In this document: positions 23,508 to 32,983 of the stretch, in pieces
How the letters are laid out: the number at the start of each line of letters is the position of its first letter
Numbering within the stretch: position 1 is the first letter of the stretch
NCBI GenBank assembly: GCA_016716325.1
Contig: JADJWO010000001.1
Span: 1,240,001-1,304,000 of the forward strand
Source: Nitrosomonadales bacterium
Lineage (GTDB): Bacteria; Pseudomonadota; Gammaproteobacteria; Burkholderiales; Gallionellaceae
DNA length: 64,000 nucleotides
Direction: 5' to 3'
Notes under the pieces: generated by a model
Database searches by the model: none
What the model was told of the DNA's origin: nothing
What the model saw: the letters and a program-made list of their open reading frames with translations, nothing else
Program-made: the position numbers and the translations under genes

Positions 23508-24998
23508 ATGGGCTGGATAAAACGCATCTCGCGCCGCATGTTCGGCGGTAACCCGCTGCACGAGGCCGCTGGTGCCGGTCGGCGTTCGTTTGCCTGGCTG
23601 CCGAGCAATCCGGGTGCCGTCGCGGCAATGACCGCAACCCAGACGGAACTGCGCACCAAGAGCCGTGACCTGGTCAGGAGAAATGCCTGGGCCAATGCCG
23701 CTCTGGAATCCTATGTCGCCAATGCCATCGGCACCGGCATCAAGCCGCAGTCGCTGGTCGCGGACCCGACGATCCGTGAGCGGATCCAGGCCTTGTGGCG
23801 CGACTGGACCCTGGATGCCGATGCGGCGGGCCTGACCGACTTCTATGGTCTGCAGGCGCTGGCCTGCCGGGCCATGCTCGAAGGTGGCGAAGCGCTGATC
23901 CGCATCCGCTACCGCCGCAAGGAGGATGGTCTGGCCGTAGCGCTGCAATTGCAGGTGCTGGAGCCCGAGCATCTGCCGGTGACCCTCAACACCACGGCGG
24001 AGAATGGCAACGTGATCCGCGCCGGCATCGAGTTCGATCGCCTCGGTCGGCGCGTGGCCTACCACCTCTATCGCACCCATCCCGAGGATGGTGCCCTGGC
24101 CCCGATGTCCGGCAATGGCGGCATGGAAACCGCGCGAATCGATGCCAGCGAAATCCTGCATCTATTCCGCCCGTTGCGCCCGGGCCAGATCCGGGGCGAA
24201 CCGTGGCTCGCGCGTGCCCTGGTCAAGCTCAACGAACTCGACCAGTACGACGATGCCGAACTGGTGCGCAAGAAAACCGCCGCCATGTTTGCCGGCTTCA
24301 TCACCCGCCTGGCCCCCGAAGACAACCTGATGGGCGAAGGCTCGGCCGATCCCAACGGGGTGGCGCTGGCTGGGCTGGAACCGGGCACCTTGCAGATCCT
24401 GGAACCCGGTGAGGACGTGAAATTCTCGCAGCCGGCCGATGTCGGCGCGAGCTATGCCGAGTTCCTGCGCATGCAGTTCCGGGCGGTCGCTGCCGCCATG
24501 GGGGTGACCTACGAGCAACTGACCGGGGATCTTACCCAGGTCAATTACTCCTCGATCCGTGCCGGGCTCCTCGAATTCCGCCGCCGCTGCGAAGCGCTCC
24601 AGCATGGCGTGATCGTCCATCAGTTGTGCCGGCCGATTTGGCAGGTCTTCATTGAACAGGCCGTGCTCGAAGGGGCGCTGTCGCTGCCGGGCTATGCCCG
24701 TGGCGGCCAGGCCCAGCGGCGCGCCTACCTGGCCGTGAAGTGGATTCCCCAGGGCTGGCAGTGGGTGGATCCGCAGAAGGAGTTCAACGCCATGCTCACG
24801 GCGATGCGCGCCGGCCTGTTGTCGCGCTCCGAGGCGATCTCGTCCTTTGGATACGACGCCGAGGATGTCGATCGAGAAATCGCGGCCGACAACGCCCGGG
24901 CGGATGCCCTCGGCCTCGTGTTCGAGTCCGATCCGCGCCATGACCTGGGGACTGCGCAAGCGGTCCCTGTCTCTCCCGACAACCCGGAGAACCCCTGA
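23508..24998 (+). CDS. Portal protein (lambda gpB family)
   Basis: 496 residues. Conserved features of phage_portal_2 are visible: RRSFAWLPSNPG near the start, KSRDLVRRNAWANAALES, NAIGTGIKPQ, LHLFRPLRPGQIRGEPWL, and YSSIRAGLLEFRR with MGVTYEQLTGDLTQVNYSS before it. It forms the dodecameric ring through which DNA enters and leaves the head. The length is normal. The start follows the gpW-like stop directly. Confidence 0.95.
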   Translation: MGWIKRISRRMFGGNPLHEAAGAGRRSFAWLPSNPGAVAAMTATQTELRTKSRDLVRRNAWANAALESYVANAIGTGIKPQSLVADPTIRERIQALWRDWTLDADAAGLTDFYGLQALACRAMLEGGEALIRIRYRRKEDGLAVALQLQVLEPEHLPVTLNTTAENGNVIRAGIEFDRLGRRVAYHLYRTHPEDGALAPMSGNGGMETARIDASEILHLFRPLRPGQIRGEPWLARALVKLNELDQYDDAELVRKKTAAMFAGFITRLAPEDNLMGEGSADPNGVALAGLEPGTLQILEPGEDVKFSQPADVGASYAEFLRMQFRAVAAAMGVTYEQLTGDLTQVNYSSIRAGLLEFRRRCEALQHGVIVHQLCRPIWQVFIEQAVLEGALSLPGYARGGQAQRRAYLAVKWIPQGWQWVDPQKEFNAMLTAMRAGLLSRSEAISSFGYDAEDVDREIAADNARADALGLVFESDPRHDLGTAQAVPVSPDNPENP

Positions 24999-24999
24999 C

Positions 25000-25866
25000 A
25001 TGAATCTGCCTCACCTTGCGTCCCGTCTCTACGGGACGCCGCTTCTGCTCGCCCGTGCCAAGTTGGATGTGATCCTCTCCGTGCTCGGAGATCGGGTCAA
25101 TTGGCCAGAGTCAGATCTGGCCGTGCCGAGCATTCAGAAGCGGCCGTCGATCGATGCCCCGGTCGGAATCGCCGTAATTCCGGTGGTTGGCTCGCTGGTG
25201 CGCCGTACTGTGGGACTGGACCCGGCCTCCGGCTTCACCTCCTATGCCGAGATTGCCGGCATGGTCGATGCCGCTCTTGCCGACGCCTCGGTCGAGGGGA
25301 TCGTTCTCGATATCGACTCGCCCGGTGGTGAAGCGGGCGGTGTCTTCGAACTCGGCGAGCGGATCCGTGCTGCCGATGTCATCAAGCCGGTCTGGGCGGT
25401 ATCCGCTGATTCCGCATTCTCGGCAGCCTATGCGATTGGCTGCTCGGCATCGCGCCTGATGGTCAGCCGCACCGGCGGCGTCGGTTCCATTGGCGTAATT
25501 GCCATGCATGTCGATCAGACCGCCCGGGATGCCCAGCAGGGCTATCGCTACACGCCGATCACGGCCGGGGATCACAAGAACGACTTCTCTCCCCACGAAA
25601 AACTCACCCCCGACGCCCATGCCCGTCTGCAGGCCGAGGTTGATCGACTGTATGGCCTGTTCGTCGATCACGTTGCCGCCATGCGCCGGCTCGACGCCGA
25701 TGCGGTGCGGGCGACCGAAGCCGGCATCTATTTCGGCCAGGACGCCGTGGCCAGTGGCCTGGCCGATGCGGTCGGCAGTCTCGATGCCGTGCTCGCGGAA
25801 TTCAGCAGCTTTCTGGTGGCTCGCCGGGCGCGCGGCCACGCGGTTTCAGGTTCCACGCGCCCTTAG
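25000..25866 (+). CDS. S49-family capsid protease (lambda gpC-like)
   Basis: 288 residues from the ATG at 25000. SppA/S49 features: IVLDIDSPGGEAGG (about 101-114), the nucleophile S141 in DSAFSAAYAIG, and the general base K193 in TAGDHKNDF. It matures the portal/scaffold during head assembly. Many relatives carry a C-terminal extension with scaffold function; here that part appears as a separate gene (25914). Confidence 0.92.
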   Translation: MNLPHLASRLYGTPLLLARAKLDVILSVLGDRVNWPESDLAVPSIQKRPSIDAPVGIAVIPVVGSLVRRTVGLDPASGFTSYAEIAGMVDAALADASVEGIVLDIDSPGGEAGGVFELGERIRAADVIKPVWAVSADSAFSAAYAIGCSASRLMVSRTGGVGSIGVIAMHVDQTARDAQQGYRYTPITAGDHKNDFSPHEKLTPDAHARLQAEVDRLYGLFVDHVAAMRRLDADAVRATEAGIYFGQDAVASGLADAVGSLDAVLAEFSSFLVARRARGHAVSGSTRP

Positions 25867-25913
25867 TTACCCCCAGTGCAGCAAGCCCCTCAACCCTGAT
25901 GGAGAACACTCCC

Positions 25914-26264
25914 ATGACCACCCCTGATATCCAAGAACATCCTGCGGAAACGGAATCCCCGGCCCCTGAGCCGACAAACGAGAGTCCTGCGGCTGAACCG
26001 GCAGCACCCGCCCCCGAGGCGCCACGCCCCGATGCGGTGGCCATCGCCGAACTCTGCCAACTTGCCGGTCATCCCGAACTGACCGCTGCCTTCCTCGCCG
26101 AAGGCGTTTCCGAAGCTCAGGTGCGCAAAGCGCTGCTGGCCTCCCGAGCCGACAGCCCGGAAATCCGCTCCACGATCGCACCGGATGCCTCGGCCCCTCA
26201 GCAATCCCCATCTGCCGCCAATCCCTTGATGGCGGCCGTCAAGAAACTCACCGGAAAGGAATAA
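25914..26264 (+). CDS. Scaffold-like head assembly protein
   Basis: 116 residues from the ATG at 25914, with GGAGA upstream; the in-frame ATG at 25899 has no ribosome site. The first half is P/E/A-rich (PAPEPTNESPAAEPAAPAPE). The second half, IAELCQLAGHPELTAAFLAE then VRKALLASRADSPEIRSTI, resembles the C-terminal tail of fused S49 phage proteases. It is therefore probably the scaffold counterpart (Nu3-like) on its own gene. Confidence 0.7.
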   Translation: MTTPDIQEHPAETESPAPEPTNESPAAEPAAPAPEAPRPDAVAIAELCQLAGHPELTAAFLAEGVSEAQVRKALLASRADSPEIRSTIAPDASAPQQSPSAANPLMAAVKKLTGKE

Positions 26265-26267
26265 GTC

Positions 26268-26645
26268 ATGCCCGTCATCACCGAAGGTATCAACCTGGGC
26301 GATCTGCTCAAGTACGAAGCCCCCAATCTCTATTCACGTGACCAGGTCACGGTTGCCGCCGGCCAGAACCTCGTGCTCGGCACCGTGGTGGGCATCGACG
26401 CCACCACGGCCAAGGTCAAGCAGATCGATCCGGCCGCCACGGATGGCACCGAAGTCGCCGTCGGCGTTCTCGCCACCTCGGTCGACGCCAGCCTGATCGA
26501 TCGCGAGGACGGGATTCTGATCGCCCGTCATGCCGTGGTCGCCGATCACGCCCTGACCTGGCCTGCCGGTATCACCCCCCTGGACAAAGCTGCTGCCATC
26601 GCCCAACTCAAGGCGGCCGGCGTGCTCGTTCGCCACGCTGTTTAA
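26268..26645 (+). CDS. Head decoration protein (gpD family)
   Basis: 125 residues. The HDPD-like pattern is clear: LLKYEAPNLYSRDQVTVAAG, then LVLGTVVGIDATTAKVKQID, AVGVLATSVDAS and DHALTWPAG. Trimers of this protein stabilise the expanded capsid. It lies between scaffold and major capsid protein as in lambda. Confidence 0.93.
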   Translation: MPVITEGINLGDLLKYEAPNLYSRDQVTVAAGQNLVLGTVVGIDATTAKVKQIDPAATDGTEVAVGVLATSVDASLIDREDGILIARHAVVADHALTWPAGITPLDKAAAIAQLKAAGVLVRHAV

Positions 26646-26657
26646 AGGAGTCCTCTC

Positions 26658-27662
26658 ATGCAGAACCCGTTCTCGAATCCCGCTTTCTCGATGGCCAATC
26701 TCACGGCCGCCATCAACCTCCTGCCGAACCGCTACGGCCGGCTGGAGTCACTCAACCTGTTCCCGGTCAAGCCAGTGCGCTTCCGTCAAATCCTCATCGA
26801 GGAAAAGAACGGCGTGCTCAATCTCCTGCCGACGCTGCCGGTGGGCAGTCCCGGTACCGTGGGGCAACGCGACAAACGCAAGATGCGCTCCTTCGTCGTG
26901 CCCCACATCCCGCACGATGATGTGGTGCTGCCCGAGGAAGTCCAGGGGCTGCGCGCCTTCGGATCGGAAACCGAACTGGAAACCGTGGCTGGTGTCATGG
27001 CCCGCCATCTGGAGACGATGCGCAACAAGCACGCCATCACGTTGGAACACCTTCGCATGGGTGCCCTGAAAGGCATCATCCTCGATGCCGACGGCTCGAC
27101 GCTCTACAACCTTTACGACGAGTTCGGAATCGCGCCGAAGGCGATCAACTTCGCGCTGGCCACGGACAGCACCAACGTCCGTCAGAAGTGCGTCGATACC
27201 CTGGCGCACATCGAGGAGAACCTGCGCGGCGAATTCATGACCAACGTTCGCTGCCTGTGCTCTCCCGAGTTCTTCGAGAAACTGATCGCCCATCCCAAGG
27301 TCGAGAAGGCTTACGAGAACTACCAGCAGGGCGCGATCCTGCGTGACGACGTGCGCACCGGTTTCACCTTTGGTGGCATCGTGTTCGAGGAGTATCGCGG
27401 CCAGGCGACCGATGGCAATGGGGCAACCCGTCGCTTCATCGCGGCCGGCGAGGCGCATGCCTTCCCCGTAGGCACTATCGACACCTTCGGTACCTACGTG
27501 GCCCCGGCGGACTTCAACGAGACCGTCAATACCCTCGGCCAGCCGCTCTACGCCAAACAGGACTCGCGCAAGTTTGAACGCGGCACCGATCTGCACACGC
27601 AGTCCAACCCGCTGCCGATGTGCCATCGGCCGGGTGTGCTGGTCAAGCTGACGATGGCCTGA
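26658..27662 (+). CDS. Major capsid protein (gpE family)
   Basis: 334 residues with AAGGAG upstream. The phage_cap_E pattern is plain: NLTAAINLLPNRYGRL, LFPVKPVRFRQILIEEKNG, VPHIPHDDVVLPEEVQGLR and FIAAGEAHAFPVGTID with the FGTYVAPADF end. This HK97-fold protein builds the head. Its stop overlaps the next start. Confidence 0.96.
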   Translation: MQNPFSNPAFSMANLTAAINLLPNRYGRLESLNLFPVKPVRFRQILIEEKNGVLNLLPTLPVGSPGTVGQRDKRKMRSFVVPHIPHDDVVLPEEVQGLRAFGSETELETVAGVMARHLETMRNKHAITLEHLRMGALKGIILDADGSTLYNLYDEFGIAPKAINFALATDSTNVRQKCVDTLAHIEENLRGEFMTNVRCLCSPEFFEKLIAHPKVEKAYENYQQGAILRDDVRTGFTFGGIVFEEYRGQATDGNGATRRFIAAGEAHAFPVGTIDTFGTYVAPADFNETVNTLGQPLYAKQDSRKFERGTDLHTQSNPLPMCHRPGVLVKLTMA

Positions 27663-27943
27663 TGGTCTCGGTCAGTGATCTCTATGCCGCCGCAGGTCGG
27701 GCCGGTCTGCTGACACCCGCCACGATCGGGGGCGCGGAAGTGCTGGTGGACTTCCGTGCGCCCGATGTGGAGGTGCTCGATGGCCTGGGACTGTCATCCG
27801 ACTTTGCCATCCGCTATCCCGCCGAAGACGTGGTGCTCGACACCGGTCACGAACTCGTGATCGGTGGTGTCACCTACCGGGTACGGGAGGTTCGCGCGAT
27901 GGGAGATGGCACGGAGTGCCGGGCAACGCTGATGCGCATCTGA
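27662..27943 (+). CDS. Head-tail connector protein (putative)
   Basis: 93 residues in TGATG overlap with the capsid gene. It is mostly beta-stranded (VLVDFRAPDVEVLDGLGLSS, HELVIGGVTYRVREVRAMGD). Length and position match the short head-tail joining proteins (gpFII-like). Function is inferred from position. Confidence 0.75.
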   Translation: MVSVSDLYAAAGRAGLLTPATIGGAEVLVDFRAPDVEVLDGLGLSSDFAIRYPAEDVVLDTGHELVIGGVTYRVREVRAMGDGTECRATLMRI

Positions 27944-27966
27944 TTCATGCTCGAAGGAAATCCACT

Positions 27967-28407
27967 ATGAACTCAATCCGTGAACGCATTCTCCAGGCAC
28001 TGACCAGCCGCCTGGCTCCCATCGCGCAGGGCGAAGGCGCCCAGATCCTGCGCTCACCAACCACCGCAGTCACCCGCGAGGCTTCGCCGGCACTGCTGAT
28101 CTTTCCCGAGGCGGAGTCCATCGCCCAGCGGGCCAACGACCGCATCGAGCGGCATCTGGTCGTCCGCCTCGTGGCACTGGCGCGTGCCACCAACACCGAA
28201 CCGGCAGAGGTGATGGCCGACCGGTTGATGGTGGCCTGTCACACCGCGCTGTTCTCTGATCCGAATCTGGGCGGTACCACGCTTGGTCTTCAGGAACTGG
28301 ATTGCGATTGGGACATCGAGGATGCCGATGCCACGGCCGCCGCAATTCCGGCGCGCTACCAGATCACCTACCGCACCCTGGTCCATGACCTGACGGCCCA
28401 GGGCTGA
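27967..28407 (+). CDS. Minor tail/tail-terminator protein (putative)
   Basis: 146 residues. It begins MNSIRERILQALTSRLAPI and contains ALLIFPEAESIAQRANDRIE with a RHLVVRLVALARA strand, a pattern common to lambda gpU-like tail terminators. It lies between connector and tail tube genes, where the terminator is expected. A weak site precedes the ATG. Confidence 0.72.
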   Translation: MNSIRERILQALTSRLAPIAQGEGAQILRSPTTAVTREASPALLIFPEAESIAQRANDRIERHLVVRLVALARATNTEPAEVMADRLMVACHTALFSDPNLGGTTLGLQELDCDWDIEDADATAAAIPARYQITYRTLVHDLTAQG

Positions 28408-28435
28408 ACAACTTTCCATCTAAGGAGTAAACGAT

Positions 28436-29170
28436 ATGGCCTATTTTTCCGGTCAGGGGCGCGTATTCATCGGTGCGCGTACCAGCGGCGGCAATCCTGC
28501 CGGCCTCAACTTCGTCGGCAACGTTCCCGACCTCAAGGTATCCCTTTCGGTCGAGACCCTCGAGCATCAGGAATCGCAGTCCGGACAGCGTTTGACCGAT
28601 CTGCAGATCATCAAGGGCAAGAAAGGCGAGTTTGCCTGCACCCTGGAAGAACTCATCCCGAGCAATCTCGAACTGGCGCTCTACGGTAGCACCACGGTCG
28701 TGACTACCGGCACCGTTACCGACGAGGCCATTGCGACGACGGCCGAGGCAAACAAGTTGTACCTGCTCGCCAAGCAGAACGTGTCGTCCTTGGTGGTAAA
28801 GGCGGGGGCGACCACGGTCGCCAACACGAAATACACCGTGAATGCCAAGCACGGTTCCTTTCAATTCACCGACATCACCGGCGTAACCGGTGCCATCACC
28901 GCCAGCTATTCCTATGGCGCGGCGAACGTGACGGCGATGTTCACCCAGCCCTTGCCGGAGCGGTGGGTGCGCTTCGAGGGGCTCAATACCGCCGACGGCA
29001 ACAAAGAAGTCGTCATCGATCTCTACCGTGTGGCCATCAATCCGGCCAAGGAACTGTCGGTGATCACCAGCGACCTGCTCAAGTTCGAGTTGTCCGGGCA
29101 GGTGCTCGCCGATCTGACCAAGTCGGCCAGTGGTGAGTTGGGTCAATTCGGCCGGATCGTCCTGCTGTGA
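28436..29170 (+). CDS. Major tail tube protein
   Basis: 244 residues, TAAGGAGT before the ATG. Tail-tube-like beta sandwich: LKVSLSVETLEHQESQSGQ, KGKKGEFACTLEELIPSNL, then an inserted A/T/V-rich domain (about 95-165) and IDLYRVAINPAKELSVI. The insertion has a Big-like make-up (VVKAGATTVANTKYTVNAKH). It polymerises into the tube of the long non-contractile tail. Confidence 0.87.
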   Translation: MAYFSGQGRVFIGARTSGGNPAGLNFVGNVPDLKVSLSVETLEHQESQSGQRLTDLQIIKGKKGEFACTLEELIPSNLELALYGSTTVVTTGTVTDEAIATTAEANKLYLLAKQNVSSLVVKAGATTVANTKYTVNAKHGSFQFTDITGVTGAITASYSYGAANVTAMFTQPLPERWVRFEGLNTADGNKEVVIDLYRVAINPAKELSVITSDLLKFELSGQVLADLTKSASGELGQFGRIVLL

Positions 29171-29562
29171 AAAAGCCTACTGATCCCATGGCCGTGCTGC
29201 CACCCGTCCCGGTCGAGATCCGCGTGGCGGAGCAGACGGTCGCACTCGCGCCGCTCGTGCTGGGCGAACTGCCAGCTTTCGCCAAGGCCATTCAGCCATT
29301 CACGGCGGATCTCGCCATCGAACCGGACTGGCTGCGGCTTCTGGGCACTCACGGCGAGGCCATGATCGAGGCCATGGCTATCGCCAGCCGCCAACCCCGC
29401 GAATGGATTTCCGGTCTGGCGCTGGACGAGGCGATCTGCCTTGCGCAAGCCCTGTTCGAGGTGAATGCGGATTTTTTTATCCAGCGGGTGGTACCGAAGT
29501 TGGGCGAGGCAGTGATTCGCATCGGCAGTCAGCTGGCTGGGCCGACGCCTGCCAGCGCCTGA
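29167..29562 (+). CDS. Tail assembly chaperone
   Basis: 131 residues from a GTG overlapping the tube stop. It is compact and helical after VPVEIRVAEQTVALAPLVLG. By position between tail tube and tape measure it is the gpG-like chaperone that coats the tape measure. Within it is a T7 run (29472-29478) and the next frame continues in a gpT-like extension, so a -1 shifted longer form is likely. Confidence 0.78.
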   Translation: MKKPTDPMAVLPPVPVEIRVAEQTVALAPLVLGELPAFAKAIQPFTADLAIEPDWLRLLGTHGEAMIEAMAIASRQPREWISGLALDEAICLAQALFEVNADFFIQRVVPKLGEAVIRIGSQLAGPTPASA

Positions 29563-29762
29563 TTGCTCATGGCCATGCTTGGCGGGACATCCGGCACTAC
29601 ACCCTGGCGCAGGTCGATGCATGGCTCGACGCCATCGATCGTCAGGAGCTGCGGCAACTGGCCAATCTGCTGACGGTCATTGCCACCGGTAGCCAGGGGA
29701 CAGGCGAGGCCATCCGCAAGACCATCCAGAGCCTTACCGCACCATGCTCAAAATCTCCCTGA
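29472..29762 (+). CDS. Tail assembly chaperone, -1 frameshift extension (putative)
   Basis: An open -1 frame without a proper start, overlapping the chaperone gene and ending at 29762. Its useful part is after the chaperone stop: LIAHGHAWRDIRHYTLAQVD, AWLDAIDRQELRQLANLLTV, which is the pattern of phage T-like extensions. The slippery heptamer T TTT TTT at 29472-29478 is in the correct frame for a -1 shift, although a site nearer to the stop is also possible. The extension would recruit tail-tube subunits. Confidence 0.6.
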   Translation, partial: FFYPAGGTEVGRGSDSHRQSAGWADACQRLIAHGHAWRDIRHYTLAQVDAWLDAIDRQELRQLANLLTVIATGSQGTGEAIRKTIQSLTAPCSKSP

Positions 29763-30394
29763 CCACCTCGGGTCTGCTCGACAAGCGCGAACTGGCCGAC
29801 TGGACCCGCTCACGCCGCGAGGCGATCCATAAGGCGGTCGCCTTGGGGATGCGTGACAGCAGCCGCAGCCTGACGGATGCACTGCGCACTCGCATGCAGT
29901 CCGATCTGGCGATCCGCAAGCCAGCCTTTTTGCGCTCGATGCGGGCCAAGGTGCTGGATCGGGATTCGACACGGTTACCGGCCTTGCTGGTGGGGTCACG
30001 GGTTTCCTGGCTGGGTGTGCATGTGCGAGGGGCGACCCTGATCGGCAAGATGCTGATCCCGCTGACCGAGTCCGGGAGACGGATGGGCCGCAAGGCCTTC
30101 GCCCGGGTGATCGACACCCTGATGCGTTCCGGCAATGCCTGGTTCATTCGCAAGGACGGCAAGGTCATTCTGATGGCGGAGAACATTAAAGAGAACACCT
30201 CGGCCCTGACGCGCTTCAAGCGCGCCGAGCGACAGCGCACCGGGGCGAAATCGATCAAGCGTGGCCAGGAGATCCCGATTGCCGTCCTGGTGCCGCGCGT
30301 CACCCTGAAACGCCGCTTCGACTTCGACGGGACGGTGCGGCGTGCCATGCCGCAACTGGCCCAATCCATCAATCGTTACTTGAACCGCAACTGA
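29744..30394 (+). CDS. DUF6441-like tail protein
   Basis: 216 residues, strongly basic. It contains LADWTRSRREAIHKAVALGM, IRKPAFLRSMRAKVLDRDS and LVPRVTLKRRFDFDGTVRRA, as in DUF6441 phage proteins located just before the tape measure. Possibly a tail completion or assembly factor. The start overlaps the end of the chaperone extension by 19 bp. Confidence 0.75.
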   Translation: MLKISLTTSGLLDKRELADWTRSRREAIHKAVALGMRDSSRSLTDALRTRMQSDLAIRKPAFLRSMRAKVLDRDSTRLPALLVGSRVSWLGVHVRGATLIGKMLIPLTESGRRMGRKAFARVIDTLMRSGNAWFIRKDGKVILMAENIKENTSALTRFKRAERQRTGAKSIKRGQEIPIAVLVPRVTLKRRFDFDGTVRRAMPQLAQSINRYLNRN

Positions 30395-30395
30395 C

Positions 30396-32975
30396 ATGGC
30401 TTCCGATCGCGCACAGATCCTCATCACTGCCGTCGACCAGACCCGGACCGCCCTAGACGGCATCCGGAACAACCTCGGGCGTCTGGGTGACGAGACCCGT
30501 CGTGTGCAGGGATTGCTGGCAGGCTTGGGTGTCTCGCTCACGCTGGGGGCGTTCGCGGCACTGGTCAAGGGAGCGATCGATTCAGCCGATGAACTGAACA
30601 AACTCTCGCAGAAGATCGGCATCTCGGTCGATGCCCTGTCGACGCTGCAGTTCGCCGCCCAGTTGTCGGATGTCGGGCTTGATACCTTAAAGACTGGTCT
30701 GAAAGGACTGTCCGCCAACGTGACGGAAGCACGCGCCGGACTGGGTGAAGGCGCCGCTCTGTTCCAGGCGCTCGGCATCTCGGTCGAGGATACGGCAGGC
30801 AATCTCAAGTCATCGGACACGATCCTGCTGGAGATTGCCGATCGCTTCGCCAGCTTCGAGGACGGTGCCACCAAGACGGCCCTGGCGGTCAAGCTCTTCG
30901 GCAAGAGCGGAATGGACATGATCCCGTTCCTGAATCAGGGGTCATCGGGAATCCGCGCACTGATGCAGGAAGCCGAACGGCTCGGCCTGAAGTTGTCGAC
31001 CGAAACCGCTCAGGCGGCTGAAGCCTTCAACGACAACCTGACAGCGCTCAAGGCATCGACTTCAGGATTGGGCATAACGCTTGCCACTGAGTTGCTGGCC
31101 CCCTTGCGGGTCGTCACCGACGCCATCCGCGAAGGCCAGGGAGAAGCGACCGGCTTCGCAGCCATTCTCGGCGGTGCTCTAAAAACCACCCTGGAGGCGA
31201 TTCTCGTCCTCGGCGTGAATGTCGCCTACGTCTTCAAGTCGATGGGCACCGAGATCGGTGGCATGGCCGCGCAACTCACCGCGCTGGCACGCCTCGATAT
31301 CCGGGGTTTCAAGGCGATCGGCGAAGCCATGCGTGAAGATGCGGCCAAGGCGCGTGCCGAGGTCGATGCCTTGTCGGCACGCATCCTCAATCCGCCCCAG
31401 GCACGCCCGGCGGGGCCAGCTCCTACCACTCCGACTGCGGGAAATACGGGCGCGGCGACAGAAGACATGCAGCGCATGGCCTGCGTGCTCTCGGGCGGTG
31501 AATGGCGTGGCGGACGCTGCATCAAGAAAGGCGCGGAAGCCAAGGACAACAGTGCAGCGCGCCTGGCCGTCCTGAAGGCACAGGCTGACGCAGAATTCCG
31601 TCTGCTCAAGACCGGGCTGGATCAGCAGAAGGCCGCCCTCGACCGGGCCCTGGATGATCGCCTGGTATCGATTCGGGACTACTACGCGCAAAAGACCCGT
31701 CTTGAGCAGGCGGCCATCGACGAGGACATTTCCCGCAAGACCGAGGAACGCAGTGCCCAGCAACAGATGGCTCGTGGCGGGAAAGACGAGGCCACCCGGC
31801 TGCGGGCCATGGCCGAGGTCAAGAAGCTCGATGGCGAGATAGCCGTTCTGGCACAACAACGCGGTGAGATCGAGGTGGCCAATGCCCATGCGGCGGCCAA
31901 CGCCGAACGGCAACTCGCCAACGAACTCGCGCGAGTACGTGATCGTCTCGCCGAGGTGCGCGGAGGCGCGGGTGGTGACAGTACTCGCGCCCGCTTGCAA
32001 CGCGAGTATCAGCCCCTGATCGAGCAGTTACAACGCATGGGGGATACCGCCGGCACGCAGGATGTGGCGCGGCTGATCGATGTTGAGTCGGATCTGGCGG
32101 AACTGACCCGCTTCGAGCGCGAGTACCAGACCGCGACCGAGCGACTCTCGCTGCGGGGTCGGGAACTCCAGGTGCAAAAGGAGGCGGGCCTCATCACCGA
32201 AACCCAGATGCGGCAGACGCTGCTGGGATTGCAGGCCGAGACGGCAAGGGAGGTCGAAGCACTGATCCCCAAGATGGAGCAACTCGCGCAATCGACGGGC
32301 TCCGAGGAAGCGGTCAATCGGGTGGCGCGGCTGAAGATCGAGATTGCCAGCCTCAAGACGGTGACGGACGAGGTGGCGGTACGCATCAATGGTGACACCC
32401 AGAACGCCTTTGCCACGATGTTCGAGCAGATCGGCTCGGGTGCCAAGTCGGCCAAGGATGCCTTCGCCGATTTTGCGCGCAGCGTACTGGCCTCGATCAA
32501 CCGGATCGCTTCGCAGAAACTCGCCGAGAGTCTGTTTGGCGCGATGGGAGGTGGTGGCGGCAGTGGTGGCTTCGGTGCCTTCATCAGCGGACTGTTCAAG
32601 GGCTTCGCCACGGGTGGCCTGGTCAGCGGGCCGGGAACTTCGACCTCGGACTCGATCCCGGCGCGTCTGTCGGCCGGGGAATATGTCCTGCGGGCCGCTG
32701 CAGTGCGCCGGCTCGGTGTGGATTTCCTCCACGCCTTGAACGGCGGACTCAGTATCCCCCGCTGGCAGGGTGTGCGTCTGGCCTTCGCCGATGGTGGTCT
32801 GGTACCGCCAGCCGCCCCGGCAACCTCAGGAAGCGGAGCAGGTCAGGCGGTGCGTATCGTCAATGTGATCGATCCCAGTCTTGCCGCCGACTACCTCACT
32901 TCCCCCGCTGGGGAAAAGTCGATTCTCAACATCCTCTCGCGCAATGGTTCGGCCGTGCGCGAGATTCTGCGTTAG
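30396..32975 (+). CDS. Tape measure protein
   Basis: 859 residues. The N-terminal part has SADELNKLSQKIGISVDALS and long helical stretches; the middle (about 380-660) is coiled coil rich in R/E/Q; the C-terminal region (about 665-790) is the lambda-tail type: NAFATMFEQIGSGAKSAKDA, FADFARSVLASINRIASQKL, a glycine-rich stretch and FATGGLVSGPGTSTSDSIPA. It sets tail length; roughly 1.5 Angstrom per residue gives a tail near 130 nm, a rule-of-thumb estimate. Confidence 0.93.
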   Translation: MASDRAQILITAVDQTRTALDGIRNNLGRLGDETRRVQGLLAGLGVSLTLGAFAALVKGAIDSADELNKLSQKIGISVDALSTLQFAAQLSDVGLDTLKTGLKGLSANVTEARAGLGEGAALFQALGISVEDTAGNLKSSDTILLEIADRFASFEDGATKTALAVKLFGKSGMDMIPFLNQGSSGIRALMQEAERLGLKLSTETAQAAEAFNDNLTALKASTSGLGITLATELLAPLRVVTDAIREGQGEATGFAAILGGALKTTLEAILVLGVNVAYVFKSMGTEIGGMAAQLTALARLDIRGFKAIGEAMREDAAKARAEVDALSARILNPPQARPAGPAPTTPTAGNTGAATEDMQRMACVLSGGEWRGGRCIKKGAEAKDNSAARLAVLKAQADAEFRLLKTGLDQQKAALDRALDDRLVSIRDYYAQKTRLEQAAIDEDISRKTEERSAQQQMARGGKDEATRLRAMAEVKKLDGEIAVLAQQRGEIEVANAHAAANAERQLANELARVRDRLAEVRGGAGGDSTRARLQREYQPLIEQLQRMGDTAGTQDVARLIDVESDLAELTRFEREYQTATERLSLRGRELQVQKEAGLITETQMRQTLLGLQAETAREVEALIPKMEQLAQSTGSEEAVNRVARLKIEIASLKTVTDEVAVRINGDTQNAFATMFEQIGSGAKSAKDAFADFARSVLASINRIASQKLAESLFGAMGGGGGSGGFGAFISGLFKGFATGGLVSGPGTSTSDSIPARLSAGEYVLRAAAVRRLGVDFLHALNGGLSIPRWQGVRLAFADGGLVPPAAPATSGSGAGQAVRIVNVIDPSLAADYLTSPAGEKSILNILSRNGSAVREILR

Positions 32976-32983
32976 GAACTACC

